DNA of 23,980 nt from Microbacterium sp. GTDB lineage: Bacteria > Actinomycetota > Actinomycetes > Actinomycetales > Microbacteriaceae. The number at the start of each line of letters is the position of its first letter. The stretch's first letter is position 1. The stretch lies in contig DQHP01000076.1 of the NCBI GenBank assembly GCA_003524435.1, positions 1 to 23,980 of the forward strand, written 5' to 3'. Positions 1-7,799 of the stretch are shown piece after piece. Made by a program: the position numbers and the translations under genes. The notes under the pieces are model-generated. The model saw only the letters and a program-made list of their open reading frames with translations, was not told the origin of the DNA and did no database searches.

Positions 1-1188
1 CGGAACGGCACCGCGATGACGAGCACCCAGGGGCCCACCGCAGGGTGCACACCGTGCCGGTGCGCGGCACTCGGCGCAAACCAAGCTGGGTGAGAACCCG
101 GGCCTGGACACCTGCACCAGCACCGGACCTTCTTCGCTCGCCTTCCTCGCTGCGGCGAAGGCGCTGGAGTGCACGCGCTGGGACGGCTGCTCCATTTCTT
201 GCTGGGTGCTCAGCATCACTTTCGGCAGGACGCGCCGCGCGGCGCGGACGTCCTTGAGCCAGCCATGCATGACGAGGCGCTCAGCGTCGGTCGTGCGGGT
301 GTGGCCGGCGAGGAGCAGAGCGGAGCCCTCTTGCTCTTGTCGAAGAAGGGCCGCATCTCTGGAATGCACATAGGGCGCGCGTGGTTCGCCGAGGAGAGAG
401 TCTCCGTCATCCCAGATCGCAACGAGCCCGGCCCGGACGGGCGCATAGATTGCCGACCGGTTGCCGATGACGACGCAGGCGGCATCTTCCAGCGTGCGCA
501 AGAAAGCGCGGTATCGGTCAGGGTTGGTTTGCCGAGAATCGTGTCGAACGATCGCTTCGGCTGGCATCATCGTCTGCAGCGTTGTCAGTAGCCGATCAAG
601 GTCGCGATAGTCCGGGACCACCAAAATAGTGGAACGACCGCCGGCAAGCATGCGGGCAGCGGATGCCGCCAGCACCTCTGTCCAACGCTGAACGCCGTCT
701 TTCAAGCCGGGGATCGCTTCGACGGCCGCCCGACCGCCCTCATCGATGACAGCGCCGAGCCCGTCATATTCAGCGAGCACAGCCTCTGCCCGTTCACGAG
801 ATTCATCGCTCGGTGTGAGCGCGAGAGCATCCGACTTCCAAGCCTTCTCGACTCGCACCTGTCGCTTGGGAATGACCAGGCGAAGGATGTCGGAGGCAGA
901 ACCCGCCGCACGATCAGCAGTGCGGCGTGCCAGACGATAGAGGCGTTCCGGAAGGACCTGAACCGGAGAGATCACATTTTCGATGCTCGACAGCGCCCGC
1001 TCTGCGTCATCTTCTTCCGCGACCTCGATCACATAGGCATCGACCATGCGACCCGCAGTGCGCAAAGGCACTCGTACCCGCACGCCCGGCTGTATCTCTC
1101 CCAGCTCGTCAGGAAGTGCATAGTCGAACAGACGATCAAGTTGCGGGAGCGGGGAATCCAGCTGCACCCGTGCGATACGCCGACTCAT
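1..1188 (-). CDS. priA: Primosomal protein N' (PriA), actinobacterial type, 3' end cut by window edge
   Basis: The frame is open from an ATG at 1188 to the window edge, giving the first 396 residues; the C-terminus lies outside. Residues 1-100 resemble the PriA DNA-binding (3'BD) domain (VQLDSPLPQLDRLFDYALP, then a basic patch near 36-48). The family restarts replication at stalled forks. Where helicase-competent PriA has a Walker A loop (around 163-185) no GxGKT is present, and the DEEH box is replaced by DDGD at 260-263. This matches actinobacterial PriA, which is thought to lack helicase activity. The zinc-binding region begins at C371, C374, C380 and C383. The start follows the metK stop by 31 nt with a weak ribosome site; an in-frame GTG at 1197 is an alternative. 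Identification is firm; loss of helicase activity is inferred from missing motifs. Confidence 0.9.
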   Translation of the reverse strand, partial: MSRRIARVQLDSPLPQLDRLFDYALPDELGEIQPGVRVRVPLRTAGRMVDAYVIEVAEEDDAERALSSIENVISPVQVLPERLYRLARRTADRAAGSASDILRLVIPKRQVRVEKAWKSDALALTPSDESRERAEAVLAEYDGLGAVIDEGGRAAVEAIPGLKDGVQRWTEVLAASAARMLAGGRSTILVVPDYRDLDRLLTTLQTMMPAEAIVRHDSRQTNPDRYRAFLRTLEDAACVVIGNRSAIYAPVRAGLVAIWDDGDSLLGEPRAPYVHSRDAALLRQEQEGSALLLAGHTRTTDAERLVMHGWLKDVRAARRVLPKVMLSTQQEMEQPSQRVHSSAFAAARKASEEGPVLVQVSRPGFSPSLVCAECRAPARCAPCGGPLGARHRGAVP

Positions 1189-1219
1189 CGCGTGCACAAC
1201 GGCGCCCCGCGCCTGAACA

Positions 1220-2416
1220 TCAAAGTCCCGCGGCGCGGCGCAACTCTTCGGCGCGGTCGGTGCGCTCCCACGTAAAATCGGGATTCTCGCGTCCGAAGTG
1301 TCCGTATGCCGCGGTCTGACGATAGATCGGACGAAGCAGATCCAACTGCTCGATGATCGCCTGCGGGCGAAGATCGAATACCTGCCGGATCGCCTCTGTG
1401 ATCACGTCGTCGCCGACTTTTCCGGTACCGAACGTTTCGACATAGAGACCGACAGGGCGTGCCACGCCGATCGCATATGCGACCTGTACTTCCAAGCGAT
1501 CTGCGAGCCCCGCAGCGACGGCGTTCTTCGCTACCCAACGCATTGCATAAGCGCCAGAGCGGTCGACCTTCGAGGGGTCCTTGCCGCTGAATGCGCCGCC
1601 GCCGTGACGGGCTGCTCCCCCGTAGGTGTCGATGATGATCTTGCGACCGGTGAGACCGGCGTCGCCCTTTGGCCCGCCCGTGACGAAAGGGCCCGCGGGG
1701 TTGATGAAATAACGATCGTCCGAGGGCATCTCGAGCCCGGTGCGCTCGAGCACTGGATCGATGACCAGGCGCCTGACCTGCTCTTTAAGCTCGTCCTGCG
1801 AAATGTCAGGACGATGCTGTGTAGAGAGCACGACGGCGTCGATGGTCTTCGGAATGAAGCCCTCGTAGCCGAGCGTTACCTGGGTCTTTCCATCAGGACG
1901 AAGGAAATCTAGCTCGCCGGAGCGACGGACCTCGGTGAGACGCTCGGCAATGCGATGCGCCGTGTGGCCGGCCATCGGCATGAGTTCGGGAGTTTCGATC
2001 GTCGCGAAACCGAACATGATGCCCTGATCGCCTGCGCCGAGACTGTCAAGAGCATCGTGGGACGAACCGTCACGCTGCTCTTGCGCCTGGTCGACGCCGT
2101 GCGCGATATCAGTGGATTGTTCTCCCACTGAAATGCTGACGCCACAAGAGTCGCCATCGAAGCCGGTGTCACTTGAGGTGTACCCGATGCCGTTGACGAC
2201 CTCGCGGACGATGGTCGGAATATCGACGTACGCCTCAGTGCGGATCTCGCCCGCGACGTGCACCAGGCCCGTGGTGACGAGGGTCTCCACAGCCACCCGC
2301 GAACTGGAGTCCTTGGCGATCAAGCCGTCAAGGATACTGTCCGAGATCTGATCGCAGATCTTGTCAGGGTGGCCCTCGGTGACGGATTCAGACGTGAAAA
2401 GACGCAGTGCGCTCAT
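1220..2416 (-). CDS. metK: S-adenosylmethionine synthase
   Basis: This enzyme makes S-adenosylmethionine from methionine and ATP in the cytosol. The 398-residue protein has all three family landmarks: GHPDK near residues 15-19 (ATP and metal site), GAGDQGIMFGFA near 110-120 (signature 1), and GGGAFSGKDPSKVDRSGAY near 270 (signature 2). I chose the ATG at 2416 because the family starts three to six residues before LFTSESVTEGHPDK. A GTG at 2434 would add six residues and overlap the rpoZ stop by 4 nt (GTGA), so coupled initiation there is also possible. It lies between rpoZ and priA. In many actinobacteria coaBC separates rpoZ from metK; here it is absent. Function is very secure; the exact start is not. 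Confidence 0.95.
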   Translation of the reverse strand: MSALRLFTSESVTEGHPDKICDQISDSILDGLIAKDSSSRVAVETLVTTGLVHVAGEIRTEAYVDIPTIVREVVNGIGYTSSDTGFDGDSCGVSISVGEQSTDIAHGVDQAQEQRDGSSHDALDSLGAGDQGIMFGFATIETPELMPMAGHTAHRIAERLTEVRRSGELDFLRPDGKTQVTLGYEGFIPKTIDAVVLSTQHRPDISQDELKEQVRRLVIDPVLERTGLEMPSDDRYFINPAGPFVTGGPKGDAGLTGRKIIIDTYGGAARHGGGAFSGKDPSKVDRSGAYAMRWVAKNAVAAGLADRLEVQVAYAIGVARPVGLYVETFGTGKVGDDVITEAIRQVFDLRPQAIIEQLDLLRPIYRQTAAYGHFGRENPDFTWERTDRAEELRRAAGL

Positions 2417-2430
2417 CGAGGAAGCTACTG

Positions 2431-2688
2431 TCACTCGACGTGACGAAGGCGCAGCTTGTCCTCGTTGATCTCGTGGAGAGCAATGGTAAGCGGCTTGTCT
2501 TCTACGGAAGAGTCCACGAGCGGACCGACGTTGTCGAAGAGGTTGCCCTCATGCAGGTCGGAGTAGTAGTCGTTGATCTGGCGCGCACGCTTGGACGCAT
2601 AGATGACGAGTTCGTACTTCGACTCGACGCGGTCAAGCAGGTTATCGATCGGCGGGTCGATGATGCCCTTGGTGTGATGTCCGGCCAT
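2431..2688 (-). CDS. rpoZ: DNA-directed RNA polymerase omega subunit
   Basis: The 85-residue protein matches actinobacterial omega: it contains PPIDNLLDRVESKYELVIYA and ASKRARQINDYY near residues 12-42, followed by a C-terminal segment including KPLTIALHEI. Omega binds the beta' subunit and helps assemble and stabilise RNA polymerase. The ATG at 2688 is preceded by a near-ideal Shine-Dalgarno (AGGAGG, 8 nt upstream). The gene follows gmk after a 65 nt gap that holds a hairpin, and its stop overlaps the alternative GTG of metK. The order gmk-rpoZ is conserved in actinobacteria. Confidence 0.95.
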   Translation of the reverse strand: MAGHHTKGIIDPPIDNLLDRVESKYELVIYASKRARQINDYYSDLHEGNLFDNVGPLVDSSVEDKPLTIALHEINEDKLRLRHVE

Positions 2689-2739
2689 GGTGAGACCTCC
2701 TGATCAGGCGACGGGATCGTCGCGAAGTCGAAACGGCGG

Positions 2740-2762
2740 GCGCGCTAAAGCGTTTAGTGCGC
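2740..2762 (-). terminator. Imperfect hairpin overlapping the gmk stop codon (possible attenuator or processing site)
   Basis: On the minus strand GCGCACTAAA and TTTAGCGCGC flank a CGC loop. This gives a 10 bp stem with one A-C mismatch, and the gmk TAA lies inside the left arm. There is no U-run after it, so it is not a standard intrinsic terminator. It could reduce read-through into rpoZ, protect a 3' end or mark a processing site. The structure is seen directly; the role is a guess. Confidence 0.35.
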
Positions 2763-3659
2763 AGTCGCCTCAGACAATTCTACGACCTCCCGGGCGGCTG
2801 CGGCGACGTCTTCGTTCACAATGAGGTGATCGAACTCGTTTTGCGCGGCCAATTCACCCTTCGCGGTGCGTAGTCTGCGGGTGCGTTCGGCCTCATTTTC
2901 CGTTCCCCGACCGACCAGACGATGCACAAGTTCATCCCAGGACGGCGGCAGCAGGAAGATGAGCGTGGCAGAGGGCTCTGCGGCGCGCACCTGTCGTGCG
3001 CCCTGGAGATCGATCTCCAGAAGCACTGTCTTTCCTTCGGCCAACGCCGCATCGATTGGCGCGCGGGGGGTGCCATAGCGCGACTGGTTGTGCACAACGG
3101 CATACTCGAGGAGTTTGTCCTCTGCGATCAAACGATCAAATTCATCGTCGTTCACGAAGTAATAGTGCACGCCGTCGACCTCGCCGGGGCGAGGTGTGCG
3201 CGTTGTCGCCGATACAGACAGATGAATCTCGGGATGAGTTTCACGAATATGCGCGGCAACAGTGCCCTTGCCGACGGCAGTCGGACCAGCCAGTACCAAC
3301 AGCCGGCTGCGGCCAGCCCGGGGAGTTTGCACGGGGAATCGTTCGTCGAGCCAGCTCAGCAGAGTGACACGCTGCCGTACTCCGAGGCCACCGAGTCGCT
3401 TGACCGGGGAGATATCGAGATCAAGCAGAATTCGATCGCGTTTGCCGACGCCGATTGCGGGAAGTGCGAGCAGGAAGTCCGTGATGCGCATCGATCCCGC
3501 AACCGAGTCCGCATCGGCGAATGCCCGGTGCGCGACGACCTGTGGCGCGGTGACGCGCATTGTCAGGTCACGTTTGAGCGCGGCGCGATCACGACGGCGC
3601 TCCACGGCACGCCTGGCCGCTGCAGCGCGGTTGACTTCGGGGATGCGACGTTCAGACAT
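2754..3659 (-). CDS. gmk: Fusion of actinobacterial integration host factor (mIHF-type) and guanylate kinase
   Basis: The 301-residue protein has two parts. Residues 5-108 resemble mycobacterial IHF: a basic helix (ARRAVERRRDRAALKRDL, 15-32) and an H2TH-like DNA-binding core with LLALPAIGVGKRDRILLD (63-80) and RLGGLGVRQR (88-97). Residues 117-301 are a complete guanylate kinase with the P-loop GPTAVGKGT (125-133), the GMP site SATTRTPRPGEVDGVHYYF (150-168) and the lid RGTENEAE (251-258). Guanylate kinase converts GMP to GDP with ATP. In mycobacteria mihF and gmk are separate neighbours; here they share one frame with no stop between them. A GTG at codon 110 could in principle start a separate kinase, but lacks a clear ribosome site. 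The ATG at 3659 overlaps the pyrF stop by 8 nt and has an AGGAG upstream. Both domain calls are strong. Confidence 0.93.
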   Translation of the reverse strand: MSERRIPEVNRAAAARRAVERRRDRAALKRDLTMRVTAPQVVAHRAFADADSVAGSMRITDFLLALPAIGVGKRDRILLDLDISPVKRLGGLGVRQRVTLLSWLDERFPVQTPRAGRSRLLVLAGPTAVGKGTVAAHIRETHPEIHLSVSATTRTPRPGEVDGVHYYFVNDDEFDRLIAEDKLLEYAVVHNQSRYGTPRAPIDAALAEGKTVLLEIDLQGARQVRAAEPSATLIFLLPPSWDELVHRLVGRGTENEAERTRRLRTAKGELAAQNEFDHLIVNEDVAAAAREVVELSEATAH

Positions 3660-4509
3660 TGAGCGACTCCTGGTACTCGGCGACTCGCGCAGTGATGGTG
3701 GGGATGAGCTTGTCAGGACCGGATGAGAGGATGCTGCGGCTCTCGGCTGCGATCACCATCGAGGCATGCGCCCCGAAACGTGCCCGCAAGTCAGCAGGGC
3801 TGGCACCTTGCGCGCCGAAGCCAGGTCCGAGGATCGGCGCGTGTGGGGTGAACGGCGCAATTCCCGCCTCTGCCCAATCAACTGTGGCACCGATTACGAA
3901 CCCGATACTCCCCCACACGCCGTCGGGGCTCCGTTCGGCGTTATATGCGCTGACATCAGCCATGATCGCGGCCGAAACCGCTTCGTTGGCATCGGTCTGC
4001 GCGCGCTGAACAGTGCGAGCCTCAGGATTACTGGTCGCGGCAAGCACGAAGATGCCTTTGCCGTGCGCTTCCGCACGGTCGAAGGTGCTCCGAAGAGTTC
4101 CGACACCGAGAAACGGATTCACGGTGAGCGCGTCGGCTTCCAGCGGTGCTCCAGGCGTCAACCATGCGGCCGCATAGGCGTCCATAGTCGTTCCGATGTC
4201 GCCACGCTTTGCGTCGGCGATCACGATCAGACCAGCATCCTTGGCCGCCCGAAATACGTCTTCGAGGGCGGCAAAGCCCGCGGCACCGAATCTTTCGAAG
4301 AAAGATACCTGCGGCTTGATGATTCCCACGCGCCCTGCGGCAGCATCCACAGTGCGGAGCCCGAACTCACGGACACCCGCCGCAGAGTCTTCGAGCGCCC
4401 ACGACTGTAAAAGGCTTTGGTGTGGATCGATTCCGACGCACAGCGGCCCATATTCGGTGAGCGCGCTTCTTACTCGCTCACCGAACCTGGCCGAGACAGT
4501 CTCTCCCAC
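3652..4509 (-). CDS. pyrF: Orotidine 5'-phosphate decarboxylase, mycobacterial type 2
   Basis: This enzyme decarboxylates OMP to UMP, the last step of de novo pyrimidine synthesis. The 285-residue length and the IADAKRGDIGTT motif (97-108, with the catalytic Asp-Lys-Asp set around D99, K101 and D104) fit the long type 2 family found in actinobacteria, rather than the roughly 230-residue E. coli type. LCVGIDPH near residue 23 starts the barrel. The start is a GTG at 4509, 2 nt after the carB stop with no strong ribosome site, which suggests translational coupling to carB. The gene ends inside the start region of the IHF-gmk fusion. It is the distal biosynthetic gene of the pyr operon. Confidence 0.95.
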   Translation of the reverse strand: MGETVSARFGERVRSALTEYGPLCVGIDPHQSLLQSWALEDSAAGVREFGLRTVDAAAGRVGIIKPQVSFFERFGAAGFAALEDVFRAAKDAGLIVIADAKRGDIGTTMDAYAAAWLTPGAPLEADALTVNPFLGVGTLRSTFDRAEAHGKGIFVLAATSNPEARTVQRAQTDANEAVSAAIMADVSAYNAERSPDGVWGSIGFVIGATVDWAEAGIAPFTPHAPILGPGFGAQGASPADLRARFGAHASMVIAAESRSILSSGPDKLIPTITARVAEYQESLNV

Positions 4510-4511
4510 AG

Positions 4512-7500
4512 CTACAGGGCCGCTTTCCGGTCGATCGCATACTCCTGGAGGCTCTTCACCCTGAAGCTCTCGTCCGCGGCGTCCATTCCGCTCACCGCAG
4601 CACCCAGCACGGCCATCGTCGTGAACAGTGCCTTATCGGCTGCCACCGCGGCGGCACGAATCTCGTAGCCGTCTGCACGCGCGGCGCCTCCGGAGGGCGT
4701 GTTCACAATGATGTCGATCTCACCGTTGTTGATGAGGTCAACGACGTTCTGCGTGCCGTCTTCCTGGGTCTCGCTGAACTTCGCGACAAGGGTGACGGCG
4801 ATGCCATTGCGAGAGAGGATCTCAGCGGTGCCTTCTGTCGCCATCAGGCTGAAGCCGAGCTGCTGCAGACGGTGTGCTGGCAAGATGACCGCACGCTTAT
4901 CCGCGTCGGCGACAGAGATGAATACGGTTCCGGAAGTGGGCATGCCGCCGTAAGCTGCCGCTTGGCTTTTCGCGAATGCGGTTGGGAAGTCCTTATCGAT
5001 TCCCATGACCTCACCGGTCGAGCGCATCTCCGGTCCGAGGACCGAGTCGACGATTTTTCCCTCTTTGGTGCGGAAGCGCTTGAAGGGCAGTACCGCTTCT
5101 TTGACTGACACCGGCGCATCCATCGGAACACGCGAGCCGTCTGACAAGGGCAGCAGACCCTCGTTCTTGAGCTCATCGATGGTGGAGCCCACCATGATGC
5201 GGCTGGCTGCCTTTGCGAGTGGAATCCCCAGTGCCTTCGCGACAAACGGCACGGTACGGCTTGCGCGGGGGTTCGCTTCGATGACGTAGAGCACGCCGGC
5301 GCTGATGGCGAACTGCACGTTCAGCAGTCCTCGCACGCCCACGCCCTCGGCGATTGCGAGCGTGGCGGTGCGAACCCGGTCGATGTCGCTGCGTCCCAGG
5401 GAGATCGGAGGCAGTGTGCAGCTGGAGTCGCCGGAGTGGATCCCGGCCTCTTCCAGGTGCTCCATGACGCCACCGATGTAGAGCTCTTTGCCGTCGTAGA
5501 GTGCGTCGACATCAATCTCGATCGCATCGTCAAGGAAGCGATCAACGAGCAATGGTGTGCCGGGGCCGACGATTACTTCACCGGCGGTGCGCACAAAGTA
5601 GTCGCGCAGGCTGTCCGTGTCGTAGACGATCTCCATGCCGCGGCCGCCGAGGACAAAGCTCGGACGTACGAGAACCGGGTAGCCGATGTCTTCGGCGATG
5701 GCCACTGCGCCCTCGACGCCGGTCGCAGTGCCGTGGCGCGGGGCCACGAGTCCGGCCTCGTCCAGCAGCTGAGAGAAGAGCTCGCGCTCTTCTGCGATGT
5801 CGATGGCCTCCGGGCTCGTGCCGAGCACCTTGTAGCCAGCCGCTTCAATTCCCTTAGCGAGCCCGAGCGGCGTTTGGCCACCGAGCTGGCAGACGACACC
5901 GAGAATCGTGCCGCTAGCCGCTTCCGCATCGAGGACTTCGAGGACGTCCTCGAGTGTGAGCGGCTCGAAGTAGAGCCGGTCAGAGGTGTCGTAGTCAGTG
6001 GAGACTGTCTCAGGGTTGCAGTTGACCATAACGGTCTCGTATCCAGCGTCCGAAAGTGCGAAGGACGCGTGGACACAGGAGTAGTCGAACTCGACGCCCT
6101 GTCCGATGCGGTTGGGGCCGGAGCCGATGATGACGACCTTGGTGCGATCTGACGGCGCCACTTCGGTCTCGAAGTCGTAGCTTGAGTAGTGGTACGGCGT
6201 CAGCGCGGGGAACTCTCCCGCACAGGTATCGACGGTCTTATAAACCGGGCGAAGGCCGAGGCCGTGGCGGATGCCGCGCACCTCTGCTTCATCGATGCCG
6301 CGGAGCTGTGCGAGCTGCAGGTCCGAGAAGCCGTGCTCTTTCGCATAGCGGATAGTGTCGGCGTCAAGCGCTGCGGCAGTGCGTACGACCTCGGCGACCT
6401 CGTTGATCAGTACGATCTGGTCGAGGAACCAGGGGTCAATCGCCGTCGCCTCGAAGGCCTGCTCAATGGTCGCGCCCTTGCGCAGCGCCTGCTGCAAGAC
6501 GACGATACGACCATCGGTGGGGGTCGTCGCGATCTCGAGGAGTTCGTCAACGCTGCGTGGTTCTTCTTCCCAGTGAAAGCTCGAGCCGCGCTTCTCCAGC
6601 GAGCGGAGCGCCTTCTGCAGTGCTGTGGCGTAGTTGCGACCGATCGCCATCGCCTCACCCACCGACTTCATGGTGGTCGTCAACGTGGTGTCTGCTGCGG
6701 GGAACTTCTCAAAAGCGAAACGAGGGACCTTCACGACCACGTAGTCAAGCGTCGGCTCGAAGCTTGCCGGGGTGACGCCGGTGATGTCGTTGGGAATCTC
6801 ATCGAGGCGGTAGCCGAGGGCCAGCTTCGCCGCGAGCTTCGCGATGGGGAAGCCGGTGGCTTTGGATGCCAAAGCACTCGAGCGTGAGACGCGAGGGTTC
6901 ATCTCGATGACGATGATGCGCCCATTCGATGGGTCGATGGCGAACTGGATGTTGCAGCCACCGGTGTCAACGCCAACGGCGCGGATAATGTCGATGCCGA
7001 TGTCACGCAGCTTCTGATACTCGCGGTCCGTAAGCGTCAGGGCCGGCGCGACAGTGATCGAGTCACCCGTGTGGACGCCCACCGGGTCGACGTTTTCGAT
7101 CGAACACACGACCACCGTGTTGTCGGCGGTGTCACGCATGAGCTCCAGCTCATACTCTTTCCAACCGAGGATGGACTCCTCCAGGAGCACCTCGTTGGTC
7201 GGCGAGTCGTGCAGTCCTGCGCCACCGATGCGGCGCAGATCGGTCTCATCGTACGCAAACCCCGAGCCCAGCCCCCCCATGGTGAAGCTCGGCCGGACGA
7301 CAAGCGGGTAACCGAGTTGCTCGGCGCCCGCGATGAGCTCGTCCATCGTGTTGCAGATGATCGACTTCGCGACCTCCGCCCCAGACTCAATGACGAGCTC
7401 CTTGAAGATCTGACGATCTTCGCCCTTGTTGATCGCTTCGAAGTTCGCGCCGATCAATTCGACGTCGTACTTTTCCAGGATGCCGTTGTTATGCAGGTCG

Positions 7501-7799
7501 ATCGCCGCGTTCAGTGCGGTCTGTCCGCCCAGAGTCGGCAGGATCGCATCCGGCTTCTCTTTCGCGATAATCGTCTCGATGACCTGCCACGTGATCGGCT
7601 CAATGTAGGTGGCATCCGCGAAGTCGGGGTCGGTCATGATCGTGGCCGGGTTGGAGTTGACCAGGATGACGCGCACGCCCTCTTCGCGCAGCACGCGGCA
7701 TGCCTGGGTGCCGGAGTAGTCGAACTCGCAGGCCTGGCCAATGACGATGGGGCCTGACCCGATGACGAGGACGGAGTTGATATCGTCGCGTTTTGGCAT
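4512..7799 (-). CDS. carB: Carbamoyl phosphate synthase large subunit
   Basis: This is the synthetase subunit, which makes carbamoyl phosphate from bicarbonate, ammonia and two ATP for pyrimidines and arginine. At 1095 residues it is close to the usual ~1070-1110. It has two homologous ATP-grasp halves, each opening with a GSGP loop (VIGSGPIVIGQACEFDYSG near 13; IIGSGPNRIGQGVEFDYS near 564), each with a glycine-rich ATP lid (FTMGGLGSGFA and FVLGGRGMEI). The last ~140 residues form the MGS-like allosteric domain, which in this family binds UMP or ornithine. The ATG shares its A with the carA stop (TAATG), and AAGGACG upstream serves as the ribosome site. Essentially certain. Confidence 0.98.
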   Translation of the reverse strand: MPKRDDINSVLVIGSGPIVIGQACEFDYSGTQACRVLREEGVRVILVNSNPATIMTDPDFADATYIEPITWQVIETIIAKEKPDAILPTLGGQTALNAAIDLHNNGILEKYDVELIGANFEAINKGEDRQIFKELVIESGAEVAKSIICNTMDELIAGAEQLGYPLVVRPSFTMGGLGSGFAYDETDLRRIGGAGLHDSPTNEVLLEESILGWKEYELELMRDTADNTVVVCSIENVDPVGVHTGDSITVAPALTLTDREYQKLRDIGIDIIRAVGVDTGGCNIQFAIDPSNGRIIVIEMNPRVSRSSALASKATGFPIAKLAAKLALGYRLDEIPNDITGVTPASFEPTLDYVVVKVPRFAFEKFPAADTTLTTTMKSVGEAMAIGRNYATALQKALRSLEKRGSSFHWEEEPRSVDELLEIATTPTDGRIVVLQQALRKGATIEQAFEATAIDPWFLDQIVLINEVAEVVRTAAALDADTIRYAKEHGFSDLQLAQLRGIDEAEVRGIRHGLGLRPVYKTVDTCAGEFPALTPYHYSSYDFETEVAPSDRTKVVIIGSGPNRIGQGVEFDYSCVHASFALSDAGYETVMVNCNPETVSTDYDTSDRLYFEPLTLEDVLEVLDAEAASGTILGVVCQLGGQTPLGLAKGIEAAGYKVLGTSPEAIDIAEERELFSQLLDEAGLVAPRHGTATGVEGAVAIAEDIGYPVLVRPSFVLGGRGMEIVYDTDSLRDYFVRTAGEVIVGPGTPLLVDRFLDDAIEIDVDALYDGKELYIGGVMEHLEEAGIHSGDSSCTLPPISLGRSDIDRVRTATLAIAEGVGVRGLLNVQFAISAGVLYVIEANPRASRTVPFVAKALGIPLAKAASRIMVGSTIDELKNEGLLPLSDGSRVPMDAPVSVKEAVLPFKRFRTKEGKIVDSVLGPEMRSTGEVMGIDKDFPTAFAKSQAAAYGGMPTSGTVFISVADADKRAVILPAHRLQQLGFSLMATEGTAEILSRNGIAVTLVAKFSETQEDGTQNVVDLINNGEIDIIVNTPSGGAARADGYEIRAAAVAADKALFTTMAVLGAAVSGMDAADESFRVKSLQEYAIDRKAAL

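Noticed and set aside
5436..6152. A possible 238-residue acidic protein on the plus strand within carB
   Set aside because: Its composition follows from the antisense of carB codons, and the carB domain continues unbroken beneath it.
4872..7757. Several plus-strand frames of about 200-240 codons opposite carB
   Set aside because: All are antisense to a fully recognised gene and contain no coherent domain.
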